Shown piece by piece: positions 34,521 through 46,433 of a DNA stretch of 64,000 nt. The stretch lies in contig SNVD02002352.1 of the NCBI GenBank assembly GCA_013180625.2, forward strand, positions 1 through 64,000, read 5' to 3'. The notes beneath the pieces are model-generated. The model saw only the letters and a program-made list of their open reading frames with translations, was not told the DNA's origin and ran no database searches. The translations under genes were made by a program, and so were the position numbers. Source of the DNA: Boswellia sacra (lineage: Eukaryota; Streptophyta; Magnoliopsida; Sapindales; Burseraceae). Numbering within the stretch: position 1 is the first letter of the stretch; the number at the start of each line of letters is the position of its first letter.

Positions 34521-34639
34521 AATATGATCAAAGAATTTTTCGGGCTGGGCAGGGCAGGGCCACGGAGCCCATTTTCCTCCTTGGGTCGGGTGGATTCCCG
34601 GAATGTTGTGGAATGCCCTCTCTGGGGCAAGAGCAATTG

Positions 34640-36220
34640 TTTTCCCTATCTCAAATTCGATGTTATGTCTAAAACAATGACAAAACTTATTATTATTATT
34701 TATTAAATAACTGAATTCGACATTAAAAATTTAAATGCCCCAACAACTATCAAACTTCTAACGTCTAAGAATTCACTTGAACGACGTATATGATCACTTA
34801 ATATTAACTTAGTTAGACAATTAAAACAAAATTTAATGATTTTACTATTTCATTTTTTTATTAAAAAATTCCTCCACTTAATTTTTTTTTTCAATTTCAT
34901 CTATTTTCTATATGACATAACATGATCAACACAAACTCTAACATAAATATTCCTTTCATATCTGGTGGGCTACAAAGATATTCTTTGATATCTTGCTTAA
35001 ATATATTGATATAAACAATAAATTTCTTCCTATATTTTTTATGTTACTAATTTTATATAATAGAAAGATGAAGTTAGGTGAGCTTTTGAAGGGAATAATA
35101 TCGAAAGACAAAGCTTGTTACCATGTCCAATCATTAGGTTGGTGATGTCGTTAAGCGAGTCTCCTACACTTGTTCCATGCCTCACCCATGTGCTTATCTT
35201 GCTAAACTATTTATTTTGTTTTGTTTATTTTATTTAAACAACTTATCAAACAATCTAAAAGTTAACCTACTGCTTATAGTGACTACTGCTGCCATCATTT
35301 CTTCATGCAATTCTAATCTGCTCATTCATCTAACTTTAAAATAAAAAATAAAAATTTATGGTGAACTTATCACCAACTTCAAACAATAATTTATTGGGTG
35401 ATGATCATACTATTTAAATATAGGATATCATTGTAAGAATTAAAGTTAAAAAAATGAAGTGGTAAAACCAGACATTTTAATTAAGTTTAAATAGTAAAAC
35501 TTTAAATACGTTAAACGTTTTTATTTATATAATAGAGAAAGGTACTCGCATTGATGTAATGGTGTTTGAATAGCCATTCTGATTTTTTTTCTTGCTTTCA
35601 ATTTCTGCCTTTGTGTTGTCAAATAGATAAAATTAACTTGTTTAGTTATGCATATTTTCATTTTGAAACAGATAAAATACTTGGGAAATGTTTAACCCAT
35701 TTTGTGCAAAGAAATGGAGTTAGGAAAACAAGAAAAAATAATTTACTTACTCTTTAAACATTATGACCTTCAACAAAAACAACAAGAAATAACCATATTG
35801 GAGTGATTATTTTGATTTTTAAAAATTTTTTTTAGCTATTACTTAATCAAGTTGGGTGAAAAAGCGTACTAAGATACTTTCTTGTTAGCTTGTAATGGCC
35901 CAACGGCACTATCCATTAACCCATCATATTCTTGATTAATTGGGAACAAAAAAATAAAATATTATATCTCTAAAAACTCAAGAAAGCTCAAAGCAAGAGA
36001 AAATCCTAATTCGTTTAAAATATCTATCGAACTTGATTATTTTGAAGCCTATCCCTGATAATCACCCATACAAATTTGAAGATGTGTTAAATGCATTCTC
36101 AAATCTCATAAAGCACATGTAAATAAATTTTGAGATAGGAAAATATTTGAAAATAAATACACAAAATTCTTAACCAACCATATGTTCTACCTAGAAGACC
36201 ATTAGGCTAGACAAGGTAAT
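34640..36220. other. Intergenic, no recognised gene
   Basis: AT-rich, with only short accidental open frames and no repeat structure that I could define. Confidence 0.4.
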
Positions 36221-36230
36221 GTATAAATAA
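36221..36230 (+). promoter_or_regulatory. Candidate TATA box of the PADRE-type gene
   Basis: GTATAAATAA lies about 225 bp upstream of the ATG at 36455, a plausible distance for a promoter with a 5' UTR of roughly 200 bases. Nothing else supports it. Confidence 0.4.
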
Positions 36231-36454
36231 TTAAGCTAATGCTCAAAGGGCTCTCACCATTACAACGTCAAAATGAAGAAAAGACAAAACAAGAATGGCC
36301 CAGTACCAGCTACCATCCTACCATCCCACATACATTAATTCATCCATTCATCATCAGAAAACTATCACTTTCAGCTTCCATTATATTCTTGCCAAACTCT
36401 ATGTAAAACCAACAAGAAGCACAACCGCATTTACCAATTGCCTTCTCTGCAGAA

Positions 36455-36958
36455 ATGGGAAATTCAACATCTTGTGCACCTTCAATCATCTCTGGTGGTG
36501 GAGCAGTGAAGATCTTGTTCTCTGATGGGAATTTGCAGATCTTCTCTAAACCTGTAAAAGCAGCCGAGCTGATGCTGGAGAATCCAGGACAGTTTGTCTG
36601 CGACTCTAACAGCCTCAAAGTTGGACAAAGAATCCAGGGATTGTCAGCTGATGAGGAGCTGGAGAGGCGCCAATTTTACTTTCTGCTCCCCATGGAGATG
36701 CTTTACTCAGTGCTGACGCAAGAAGAGTTGAGTGGTCTCACCTACAAGGCTTCCAAGGCATTGAAGAAGCATGCAAGTTCAAACAATTTTGGTAAAATTT
36801 TCCCAGTTTTGATAAGCGAGTTTTGCTTGTTTCCATCTGCGCCAGAGCATCACCAGACTGGTCCAAGTCCAAATGAGGTCGTAACTGAAAGGTTTTCAAA
36901 GCAGAGATCCTGGAAGCCTGCCCTGGAGACAATTGTTGAAACTCCAATTAGGCCTTGA
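36455..36958 (+). CDS. PADRE/DUF4228 domain protein, 167 aa
   Basis: An uninterrupted single-exon frame starts at the ATG at 36455 and ends in TGA at 36956-36958. The N-terminus, MGNSTSCAPS, has Gly2 for N-myristoylation and a nearby Cys for palmitoylation, so membrane attachment is likely. GGGAVKILFSDGNLQIFSKP, then PGQFVCDSNSLKVGQRIQGL and RRQFYFLLPMEMLYSVLTQE follow; these are the ordered blocks of the plant DUF4228 (PADRE) family. The C-terminus ends in the common PALETIVETP-type tail. Family members respond to pathogens and abiotic stress, but their biochemical role is unknown. Codon use and GC content rise relative to the surroundings, as in a real exon. No neighbour suggests a shared pathway. 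Confidence 0.92.
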   Translation: MGNSTSCAPSIISGGGAVKILFSDGNLQIFSKPVKAAELMLENPGQFVCDSNSLKVGQRIQGLSADEELERRQFYFLLPMEMLYSVLTQEELSGLTYKASKALKKHASSNNFGKIFPVLISEFCLFPSAPEHHQTGPSPNEVVTERFSKQRSWKPALETIVETPIRP

Positions 36959-38692
36959 TGTAAATAGCTTAATTTTGTTTTTGCATCTCCTTTAATAATT
37001 AATCTCCATTAATTCTTTCAATTTGTAACCCTTTTTTGTTACTGTTTATATACATACTCAGATCGTTGTTATTATGCTTATTATTGCTGCTGTTGTTGTT
37101 AATTTTTAGCAGTATTGGAAAAAGTTATCACATTGTTGATTAAGCAGAGATTATCTGTGAATTTTGTTATGCTCCGAAAGACGCTAAAGAGAGAATCAAT
37201 TAATTCCTGCAAAAGTTGCGTCTAAATTTCCGCTTCTTAATTGCCATCTTTGCTGAAATAATTTAGCCAAATTTCTTAAAGGTCATTTCTTCATCTCTGT
37301 CTTCCATAACAATAGGGTCCAGTACAGGGAAGAGGCCACCACCTAATAAGGTCATGCAAGGACGGGTCACAGGCGCAAGTCTCCTGTAAGTAACTTTTGT
37401 CTCGTTTGTTGTAAATTTAGGGATGAGATTTAGAGCTATGACCCGGATCCGAGATACAAGATCCTAATGAGACGCATACGAGAGAAGATATATAGTTTTT
37501 AATTCCATGATGGGTTTGGCATGAGTTTATATCTAATTTTTGGTCTTAGCAAACTTAGACCAAATCTAAACTCACTTGAAATGAATGTTTTCATTAGGTA
37601 AATAATAAACATAACCTAATGAGACGGGTTTAAGATAGAAAAATATACTAACATGGATTTACGTGTAAGTTTAAGCGGTCTTTTTTAATCTGAAATCTAA
37701 ATAAATTTGAATATAAATATATAATTATAAGTCTTAAGTTTTTTTTTATAATTAAAAATATATACAAATTAAAAATATCTGCAAATTAGTAATTTGGCAT
37801 CTATGTGCATACTAAGTATTATATATATTTAATATTTTATTATTATATAAAATTTAGGTATAAGTTTGGTCTTGAATTTTTTTTTTCGACTTTCAGTAAT
37901 CACAGACTTGATGGACCTATACCATTCTTGACATTCTTGACTGGATGCCACCACTATACCGCCCACCCTTTAATAATGGTTAAAAAGTGCATGTCCCACA
38001 AATATATACTTGTGCAAAGGATGATCTTTTAAAAATATTGTCTTCAACTTCTTAGTGTCTTTTCTTTCTTATTAGAATGAAAAAATAAACGGGAAAGTTT
38101 ATTCATTAATTATGCATGGGAAATTTGTGGACAGCACAATAATGAAATATGGGAATTTGTCACGCGTCAAAGATTCAATAATGAAAAACTTCACTTCATT
38201 CAAAATATGGCATAATCATGAACATACATCAAATTAGAACACCAATAATAGAATTTCCATAATACCCTTAGAACATTTGATAATTAAAGACATTTATTTA
38301 TGTTAGCTAGTTATGTCATATTGTCATTTCAAAGTCAACAGATGGGAAAAGCCATAATTATAGCCAGTGGTATGAGGGTACTATGGAATTTTATTCTTTT
38401 CAGCTATTAAGAATTAAGCCACATTTTCCCAAACTTCACAATAGGGAGGAAAATGTTATTTTCTTAAGCTTTGGGTAGACCTAAAGATAGAGTTGTTCTG
38501 TCAATAATTACTCAACCTTAATCCAATGATTATTTTATTTACTGTATTATGATATAATTTTTCCAAAATCCGTAAACTTTTGAGAACAGCGTTATGTAAC
38601 TGAAGAAAGTTTCAAATATTCTAAGTGCTAACAAGATTATCTCCTTTATGACAAGAGAAAATATTATTACGAAGTCCTTGATAATTAGGTAT
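36959..38692. other. 3' flank and intergenic DNA
   Basis: The first few hundred bases (T-rich, 36970-37130) are a likely 3' UTR of the PADRE-type gene. The rest is AT-rich with no recognised gene or repeat. Confidence 0.4.
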
Positions 38693-38855
38693 GTTCGTTT
38701 ATGAATCTAGTATTTTTATTTTCAATTAAATTTAAAAATATATGATTAATTTTAAATTATTTTAAATTTTAAAAAAAATATGTGGTAGAGATTGAATATA
38801 AATTACATTGAAAAATGTACAGTACAAAAAACAAGATTTGGATTTACAAACGAAC
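38693..38855. mobile_element. MITE, 163 bp, GTTCGTTTATGAATC family, copy 1
   Basis: The left end GTTCGTTTATGAATC and the right end, complement GTTCGTTTGTAAATCC, form terminal inverted repeats. The interior (TTTTCAATTAAATTTA, TTAAATTATTTTAAATTTTA) is shared with copy 2 at 39061-39235. No clear target duplication. Confidence 0.65.
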
Positions 38856-39060
38856 AATGGCCCATATCCTTGTTGGTTTTTTTCAGAGGTATTGATATTG
38901 AACTCTTTCACACCTTAATGAAAAAAAATTACATATATATTAAGTTAATATAACATTTAAAAAATTATGTATAGATTAAGTTATTGAAATATAAGGGTAT
39001 CATACCATATGTCAAATTTTGTGGAGATTATCTAACATATTTTCAGTTGTTTAGGATGTA

Positions 39061-39235
39061 TTCTTTTATGAATCCAGTATTTTTGTTTTCAATTGAATAA
39101 TTGAATTTAGAAATATGTGGTTGATTTTGAATTATTTTAAATTTTAAAAAATATATATAGTTAAGATTTAATGTAAATTGTATTAGAAAATATACAGAAC
39201 ATTTTATATTTAAAAAGATTTGGATTCATAAAAGA
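39061..39235. mobile_element. MITE, 175 bp, same family, copy 2
   Basis: The ends TTCTTTTATGAATCC and, on the other strand, TTCTTTTATGAATCC are perfectly inverted over 15 bp. The interior is clearly related to copy 1, 370 bp to the left in the same orientation. Confidence 0.7.
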
Positions 39236-39877
39236 ACAAAGCCTTAATTATTAGAAAAAATCTAGAATATCTTCAACACCGCGTTCGTTAGCATGATAAT
39301 TTAATATTTTATATTTAAAAAAAATACTTTCATTCGAATCCTTTTCATAAATTTGTTAAACAAAAAATAACTTTTGAAAAAATAGAGATAAAATTAATAA
39401 TTATTAAATCTACGGCCTAAGATTAAAGAAAAACTTAAAATCAAAGATATTACTGAATTAACCCATAAAGATTAAAGAATTATCACATATACCACATTTC
39501 ATTTTCAGAGATTTACATGTCTTAATTCCACTAAAAATATTTTATTTCTACAGAATTAAAAAAAATCTCATTAATTTCAACGTACTACTTTGAAATTCAA
39601 GATTCAAAATTTTCAAATATGATAAAATTGGACAAAATTGAAAGTGACACTGGATGAAAATATGACATCCTAAACTTCCCGATTGGCCATTACAATTTTG
39701 AGTAAAGCTTGTTCAACAATTAACAACAGCCCAGAAAATGAAATTCAAATTAAAAATAATTATAATTAAATGGAACCACTAGCCCAATCATTCCCTTCAT
39801 CCTTCCATATTCACCAACTAAAAGACAAAACAAAAACAAAATCAAAAATAAAAATTAAAGCCAAAAAAAATCGAATT

Positions 39878-40553
39878 TTATCTACAAATACCAGTAATAG
39901 AAACTGGAAATCTACAAAGAACCCCAGCCGTTGATGAAGTTTCATCACCATCATCGGACGGTTGCCGAGGCGGCAGGACCCTCCCATCAGCAAACAAAGC
40001 CCGCCCATTGCTCGGCTGCTGCAGCCGCTGCTCCCCACCCACAACGCTCTCCAGCTCCGCAGCCGCACCGTAGAACGCCGTGTCGCCGAACCTCCTCTCC
40101 ACCTCCAGGAACTCGCCCAGCGAGCCGGGTTTCGCGTCGTTGTCGCCACAGAGCCGCCACCACCGCCGCCGGGTCGCCACCGCCGGGGCGAAGACGCTCG
40201 ACGACGCCCTTTTGTTCCTCCTCCTCGGCGGCGGAGCCGCGGCGGATGCGGTGGTGGTGGGGGAGTCGAAGTTGCGGTGCTGCTGCGACGGAGCTCGGAA
40301 GGTAATGGCGGGGAAAGTGACGCCCATTAGAGTGCCCAAGGTGGTGCTCCTGTCATGGAAAAAGGATCCTGTAGACTGCATAACAATAATAAAATAATTA
40401 AAAAAAAAAAAAGGGAAATGGAGAGTGATGCAAGAGAATTTGATTGAGTGAGTGAGCTGAGTGGGTTACCTCGGTGTCGAGATCGGAGGAGGAGACGGAG
40501 GAGATGGTGGGAGAAGAGGTGGGTGGAAGTAAATCATTTGCGGGATCTAACAT
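39878..40553 (-). CDS. At3g17950-like uncharacterized plant protein, two exons, 193 aa
   Basis: Exon 1 is 40470-40553 (ATG at 40553; MLDPANDLLPPTSSP..., Ser/Pro-rich) and ends at a GAG|GTAACC donor. Exon 2 is 39878-40375, after a TTATGCAG acceptor. The 94-bp intron is phase 0 and the joined frame is open for 193 codons. Exon 2 holds FFHDRSTTLGTLMGVTFPAI, an Arg/Pro-rich stretch, RRRWWRLC and GSLGEFLEVERRFGD, blocks I associate with the uncharacterized At3g17950 family. The region is GC-rich, unlike its surroundings, which is why several other frames are open here by chance. Function is unknown; no signal peptide or membrane segment is evident. The family name is from memory and is the less certain part. 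Confidence 0.82.
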
Positions 40554-41686
40554 TTTGGTTTCAAAGATGTAAAGAAAGGTAAGGAAAGAACAGAAAGGAA
40601 AGGAAAGGAATTTAAGTTGTGTATACCATGATTATTGTTGCTTGCGTTTCTCCTTAAAGCTTTATTTTGGTTATCTTCAACATCATACATACAACGCCAC
40701 TTTCTTTTAACATCAATTTTAAGTAAATATTTTCGACATCCCTCAGGTTTGGACAATGTAAATGTAGCCCCAAAGGTTTGCGAAACTTAAATATAAGATA
40801 CGAGAAAGCCACCCAGCTAGACGGGAGGTTTTGAATTTTAGCATAATCCTAGTTGTTTCTATTGACGCATGTACTCGTCAAAGATTTTAAGTCGTCTTGA
40901 GCACCGATTGTCAAAGAAAGTTTGGCTAAGAATTTTTAGTTGGTTGGTTTTGAGTACTTGGATATAATAAAACAATAATCTTTTAATTTGTTGGTAGGGG
41001 TTTTAAATAGTTAAATATAATAAAAAAATGCTATTTTTTTAATTGTTTGGTTTAAATAGTTAAGGTTTAAAATTGGCTATGAGCAATTGGGTATAATAAA
41101 AAATATTATTCTTTTAATTGATTGTTTTATTTAATTGTATTTTTTATGATTTATTGGTTGCATTAGTTGGATACAGATGAAATAGACTAAAATGCCCCTA
41201 ACATAATTAACTTAAAAAAAATAACGGTAGGGTAATTTATAAAATTTCTAAAAATAATAGGATCTTTTTGCAAATTTATGAAACATTGGATATATTCAAA
41301 ATTAAACCGTAGTTTAAGGTTATTTTAATGTTTGCCATTTCATTAAACTAAGTTTAAATTTAAAATAAGCTTATTCATATTTACAGTTAGATTTTCTTAC
41401 AAATACATAATTAGTTTTGTAGAAAAACCATAATATTTCACAATATCATTAATTATGGTTAATCAAGCATAATGTCATTTTCATTTCTCAAATTTTTTAT
41501 ATTCCTGGTCACTTCTTCATCACCTCTTTCTTAAACCAATAATTCTTTAATTTCACTCACAAATGAATTATTTAAAACTAGTGGTTTTTTTTTTAAATTT
41601 GAACGGGTCTAAATAAGTCTAAATATTACAATATGAGTTATATGTTTATTTTTTATTTTAATATCTGAATTAAAATGTTTGAAAGC

Positions 41687-41738
<52 letters not shown>
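41687..41738. repeat. (TA)n microsatellite
   Basis: About 52 bases of TA repeat with one C interruption near 41697. The open frames across it are artefacts of the repeat. Confidence 0.9.
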
Positions 41739-41739
<1 letters not shown>

Positions 41740-42259
41740 TTATTTGTATTATTATTTTTACTTGTGATATTATTTGTTTTCTTAACTTTAGGTCTAATTC
41801 TTTGACCCAAAAAAAAAAAAACCAAAACAAACACTCCCTCAGTTCTACTTATTTTGATAATTGTCTTGATTATTTCTAATGTTAGGAATATATTGAACAC
41901 TTGAACTCAACCATTTGCTTTAAATATTATAACAATATATTAAAAATATTAAATATTTTTAATTAAACAAAGGCTGATCTATGGTTTCATACATTTTCAA
42001 TTGTAATAATAATAATAATATTATTCACCAATTTAAAAAGTATTAAAACCGGAAAATAATTACAAATATCATTAATAGTACATACTAGAATTAATATTTT
42101 TTTATTTAGAAGACAAAGATTTAAAATTTAAAAAAGTTCAACCTCTGAAACCAAATTGAACAAAAATTTAACTAAGTTTCATATCAATCATAGTATTGTG
42201 AATCACATAATTTTACTAGATTTTAATATTCAGAGGTTCTTTTCTTTTCTTTAAAATGC

Positions 42260-42284
42260 ATACACACACACACACATATATATG
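42260..42284. repeat. Compound (AC)n(AT)n microsatellite
   Basis: ACACACACACACACA followed by TATATATA. Confidence 0.8.
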
Positions 42285-43114
42285 AACAAGTATTGGATAA
42301 TAATATTCATTTTCGATCTCAACTATCGAATCTTAATTTAAACAAATTAATTCGCATACAAAGTACGAGTGTTCAATATTTAAATTCTTCAATCATATAA
42401 TATTGTTGTTGAGTTGCACTTGCATGTTTACTACAATTTGGCTAATCAAATGTGACCTTTTGTTGTACAACAGAGCAATGTTATTTGCCTCCAATTATTG
42501 AACTAAAAAAAAACATTCCTAATAATTTTGTTAATTGCAAATTTATCTTTAATTAAATTTACTTAAAAATCAATTTTTATATGGAAATGATCAATATATT
42601 TATATGTTATACTTACAGTAAAACCTTTATAAACAAATACTATTGGGACTAAGAAAAAATATAATTTTAAAGAGGTTATTTATCCATAAATAAATAATTT
42701 ATCAATAAATGGATATTTATTCATTTAAGAAGAGTTTTATATTAGTGAGAATGATACAATGATATATCTATTGATGAAGAGATTACCTCCTAATAATGAT
42801 TATAATCCATATGATTATTGTGTTTAACTAATTGTTTCCCTAAAAGAGATCTTTTAAGCAATAGTAACCTTAAATAACTACGTACTATAACATGAAAAAA
42901 TATATATACTAAATGTGATGCATGTTTTGCAAACAAATTAAGGATGAAGTCCGAGTTCAGTTTAGATACAAAGAAAAAAGAACGACTTTAAATTTATATT
43001 TTCAAAGAGCTGAATTGACCAAATCAAAGTTGTCAATAAGAAAGCTCCTTGTTATTATAAATTTTACGGATTTGGTCAATTATTAATTTTTTTTATTGGG
43101 CCCTAAAGAATTTA

Positions 43115-43117
<3 letters not shown>

Positions 43118-43152
<35 letters not shown>
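43118..43152. repeat. (TA)n microsatellite
   Basis: About 34 bases of uninterrupted TA repeat. Confidence 0.85.
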
Positions 43153-43158
<6 letters not shown>

Positions 43159-44128
43159 TGATTCAGCAAAACTATTAATTTAGTACACAAGTTCAGATCG
43201 GGACTACCGCAAGTTTTTATTATTTAAATAAGGTTATTAATTTATCGAACATTCATTTATCAATATTTTATAGTATTTTACTTTCATTATAAAATTTTCA
43301 TACTTACAACGTTAAGCCATAAATAATCCATTTTTAATTTAAGAAAATTGAAATACTTAGATTTTTAAGCACCCTGTCTTTATTTGTTATTATATCTATA
43401 TTTATGAATGTACTGTATTCTTCCTCCCAAATAAGGGAACAAACTCATTTTTTCTCTTGATTTGCCGGTCCTTATAAAAAAAAGATTAAAATATGTAACT
43501 TTTTTAGACTTGATTTGCAAGAATATGAAATTAGAATACATTTAAAACATTACGAAATTTTTGGATGGATTTTGATTACTCTTAGATTAATAGATAAAAA
43601 AAACTATTTTTTTTCTATCCTAACTTAAAACCAATAAATAGTGAAAATGAGAGATTGCAAAAGAATAAGGAGATCCTTTACAAAAAAAAAAAAAAAATCT
43701 CTTTCTATTAGAGAAGAAAAACATAGGAAAAATAAAGAGTAATATTTCTATGTAGTGCTCAAAGAAAAAATAATTTAGGAAGAATAATTAATAAGTAAAG
43801 AATAATATTGAAATTAAATGTGGTATTTTATGAAATAGTTTTCTTTTTTAAATTTTAATTAGGATATAACTAGAAGTGGAATGTTTTAACTTAAGAGTAT
43901 GTATGTGTCTTTGGCTCAAGACGTCATAGCGCTGACGTATCAGATTTTATCAGACACTAATAGAAAATCAAGATTAGTTCGACTAAAGTAGGAATTTGAT
44001 GTGTGTAGATAAAACATATAAATAATACTACATTTACAATCATTTTTATCTACTTGAATTGGCAAAATATCACTAAATAAATAAAAAATAAAAAGGAAGT
44101 AAATTAAATTATATGATTTGAAAACCAT

Positions 44129-44195
44129 CTATCCAATAATTTTTTATTAACTCATATTATATATCCAATAATTTTTTATTAACTCATATTATATA
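44129..44195. repeat. Tandem duplication, 33-34 bp unit
   Basis: Two adjacent copies of a unit containing ATCCAATAATTTTTTATTA and ACTCATATTATATA. Confidence 0.75.
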
Positions 44196-44289
44196 GAATA
44201 TTGATTACATATGAGCCGTAGATATAGAATTATTCAAAATCAATCGAAGTGGCTTGTTATAAGACCAACACTTATCGATAACACTAGTA

Positions 44290-44490
44290 TTCCATTTTAT
44301 ATTAGAATCAAATTTCCATCTTTTAGATTAAATCAAAATCACTTAAAATAAACATTAAGCTCTTAAAAAAAAAAAAAACCGGCCAACATATAAACTGGTT
44401 GATAGTTTATTTTATATTAAAATCAAAATTTTCCCATCTTTTAGATGAAGACATAAATTACTTAAAATAAGCACTAAGTTCTTAAATTTA
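44290..44490. repeat. Imperfect direct duplication, about 115-bp spacing
   Basis: The words TTTTATATTA, CATCTTTTAGAT, ACTTAAAATAA and TTCTTAAA/CTCTTAAA occur in the same order twice. Confidence 0.6.
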
Positions 44491-44911
44491 TTTTTTTTTT
44501 AAAAAAAAAAATCTGCTGGACAACAGATCAAACTAGTTGATAAGACAAACATTTTCTAAAGGATACAGAAGCACATATTTGTTCAAGGAAACAGGTCAAT
44601 CCAAGAGCAATTACAATATACGTACAAAGGTAAAGGATTGTTAACAATTTTGTAATGCTAAAACATGAAAGAATCACTTCCATTAAAACATTCAGGTTAC
44701 AACCCTATGAAATGTTTGCTTATAAACACAAGATTACAACCATCCCAGTACAAACATTTATGAAAAGAAGTATGATTTACCAATATATTTCTTTTCTATA
44801 AACCAAATTCCAATGTACATTATCAAGATCAATACCAAAATCAAAAGCTTCTATAGTTGTTTGACCTTGAAGGATTTCAAACCTAGCCTGAAGTAACCAC
44901 AATGAATAAAT

Positions 44912-46419
44912 CTACATAGATGCTAACTGGTGGACGTAGTCATCCCACATATCGGCAGCAATGGAGTCCCTGAACTGGGAAGTGAGTTCTAGTTGTTCTG
45001 TTTGAAAACCAATGTCCAAAGCCTGCATGTCAACATGCATCATGGGCTGTTCCACCTCTAATGGAGGTAAGGACTCTTCCATTTCCATTACTGTGTCCTG
45101 TTCATACATTCTGAAAAGCCAATCATCTGGCTTCTCCCTGCGGATGTAATTGTGCAATGCGCATGCTGCTACTACCAGCTTCACCTGTGTTTGTAATGGA
45201 TATGGAGGAGCTGACATCAAAATTGGAAAGCGCTCCTTTAAGGCCCCAAAAATACGGTCAGTGGCGTTTCTTAAAATTGAATGCCGCTGATTAAACAGCT
45301 CTTTGGCATCCTGAGGATGATAACCACTGGGAAATTGACTTGAGTGATAGGGGACACCTTGATATGGGGCAATGAAGCCAGGCATATTTGCATACTTGTT
45401 ATCCACAAGGTAATACTTTCCTGCAAAATTGAAAATTACCATCCAAAAAATTAGAACTTAAGATAGTGCCCAGCAACTATATATGATGTTAATCCCACTT
45501 CTTGTAACATTTTATTGATGCCACATTTTACTCTAGATCTTCCTGATTCCATGCTTGTGTTCAATTGGTTTGGGTGTCCAAACAAGCTTTTAGTAAGACA
45601 TTATGTAACAAAACATTCATACCTTCAGGCACCTGCAATTTGTTACGCCTTGTGAGTGCTGAATTTAGAACTCGCAAATCTGACGCTGAACCTTCCCAAC
45701 CAGCAAGGACATAATGGAACTTCATATCAAATGAACAAGCTGCCAGAACATTTTGTGAAAGTAATCCATTTTTGTTACGGAAAGGTCCTTGCTCATCTAC
45801 ACCTACCATCACTGGTATGTGTATACCATCAACTGCTCCAACACAAGCCTAGCAGAAAATTATAAATATTTAACAAAATAGTGAGATCTCCAATTCACCC
45901 AAGTAGAAATGCTTTTTTTGGTTTACACCGACAAACAGACACCAATCAAACTCAATTACTATTTTACTACGGGAATACCTTAAAATATGGATGAAATCTA
46001 GGATCCTCTAGGATTTCTGGTGGAACATCAGACCCTGGAGGCTGGAAAAAATCTAATGAGATTGCCATAATAGCATTCAAAACATTGTTGAAATGGCGAC
46101 TAATGGTTTCTCCTGAATATCGAAATAACTCTTGAACAGCACGAGTCCGTAGATTATGACCAATAATGAACATAAAAATCGCTAACTGCTCTTCAATCTT
46201 AATTCGATTTGTGTGGCGTAGTAAGCCCTTGGATTGCAGAATATCACACAACTTGTAGAATACCTGCTTGTCCATGCGAAAATTTTCCAAACAACGATCA
46301 CTCTGACTGCTTAGTACCTCATCTACGAATTTTGTACCATTGGATGCAAAATGATTGCTCAGCTCTTTGGGTATATAATTCCCATAGACTCCATCCTTTT
46401 CATCATCAGAGCTTTCCAT
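44912..46419 (-). CDS. HARBI1/ALP1-like protein derived from a Harbinger transposase, 391 aa
   Basis: Three coding exons on the minus strand, 45979-46419, 45623-45848 and 44912-45420, join in frame at canonical splice sites (AAG|GTATTC...GCTAG|GCT and GAAG|GTATGA...TTGCAG|GAA) to 391 codons. Start: ATG at 46419 (MESSDDEKDG), the first in-frame ATG after an upstream in-frame stop in the spliced 5' UTR. Exon 1 carries the DNA-binding-like helical block QLAIFMFIIGHNLRTRAVQE. Exon 2 has GAVDGIHIP (first catalytic Asp) and AGWEGSASDLRVL (second Asp). Exon 3 has YYLVDNKYANMPGFIAPYQG, NATDRIFGALKERFPIL and CALHNYIR. The third catalytic position, Glu in active PIF/Harbinger transposases (VIER), is Asp here. 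Absence of terminal repeats and intact splicing fit a host gene. Such proteins (ALP1, HARBI1) act in nuclear complexes without transposing. Confidence 0.9.
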
Positions 46420-46433
46420 GACAAAACTAACCT

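Larger units (their letters stand above)
40560..44560. other. Long AT-rich intergenic stretch with microsatellites
   Basis: No gene is recognised. It contains simple repeats at 41687, 42260 and 43118, and short local tandem duplications around 44129-44195 and 44290-44490. Confidence 0.5.

Noticed and set aside
36340..36618. Minus-strand open frame opposite the PADRE-type gene
   Set aside because: It is antisense to a frame with clear family motifs and shows no resemblance of its own.
39931..40397. Three overlapping + strand open frames (His/Pro/Arg-rich)
   Set aside because: They are shadows of the GC-rich second exon of the At3g17950-like gene, which has a family match and splice sites on the other strand.
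41609..41900. Tyr/Ile-repeat open frames
   Set aside because: They are translations of a (TA)n microsatellite.
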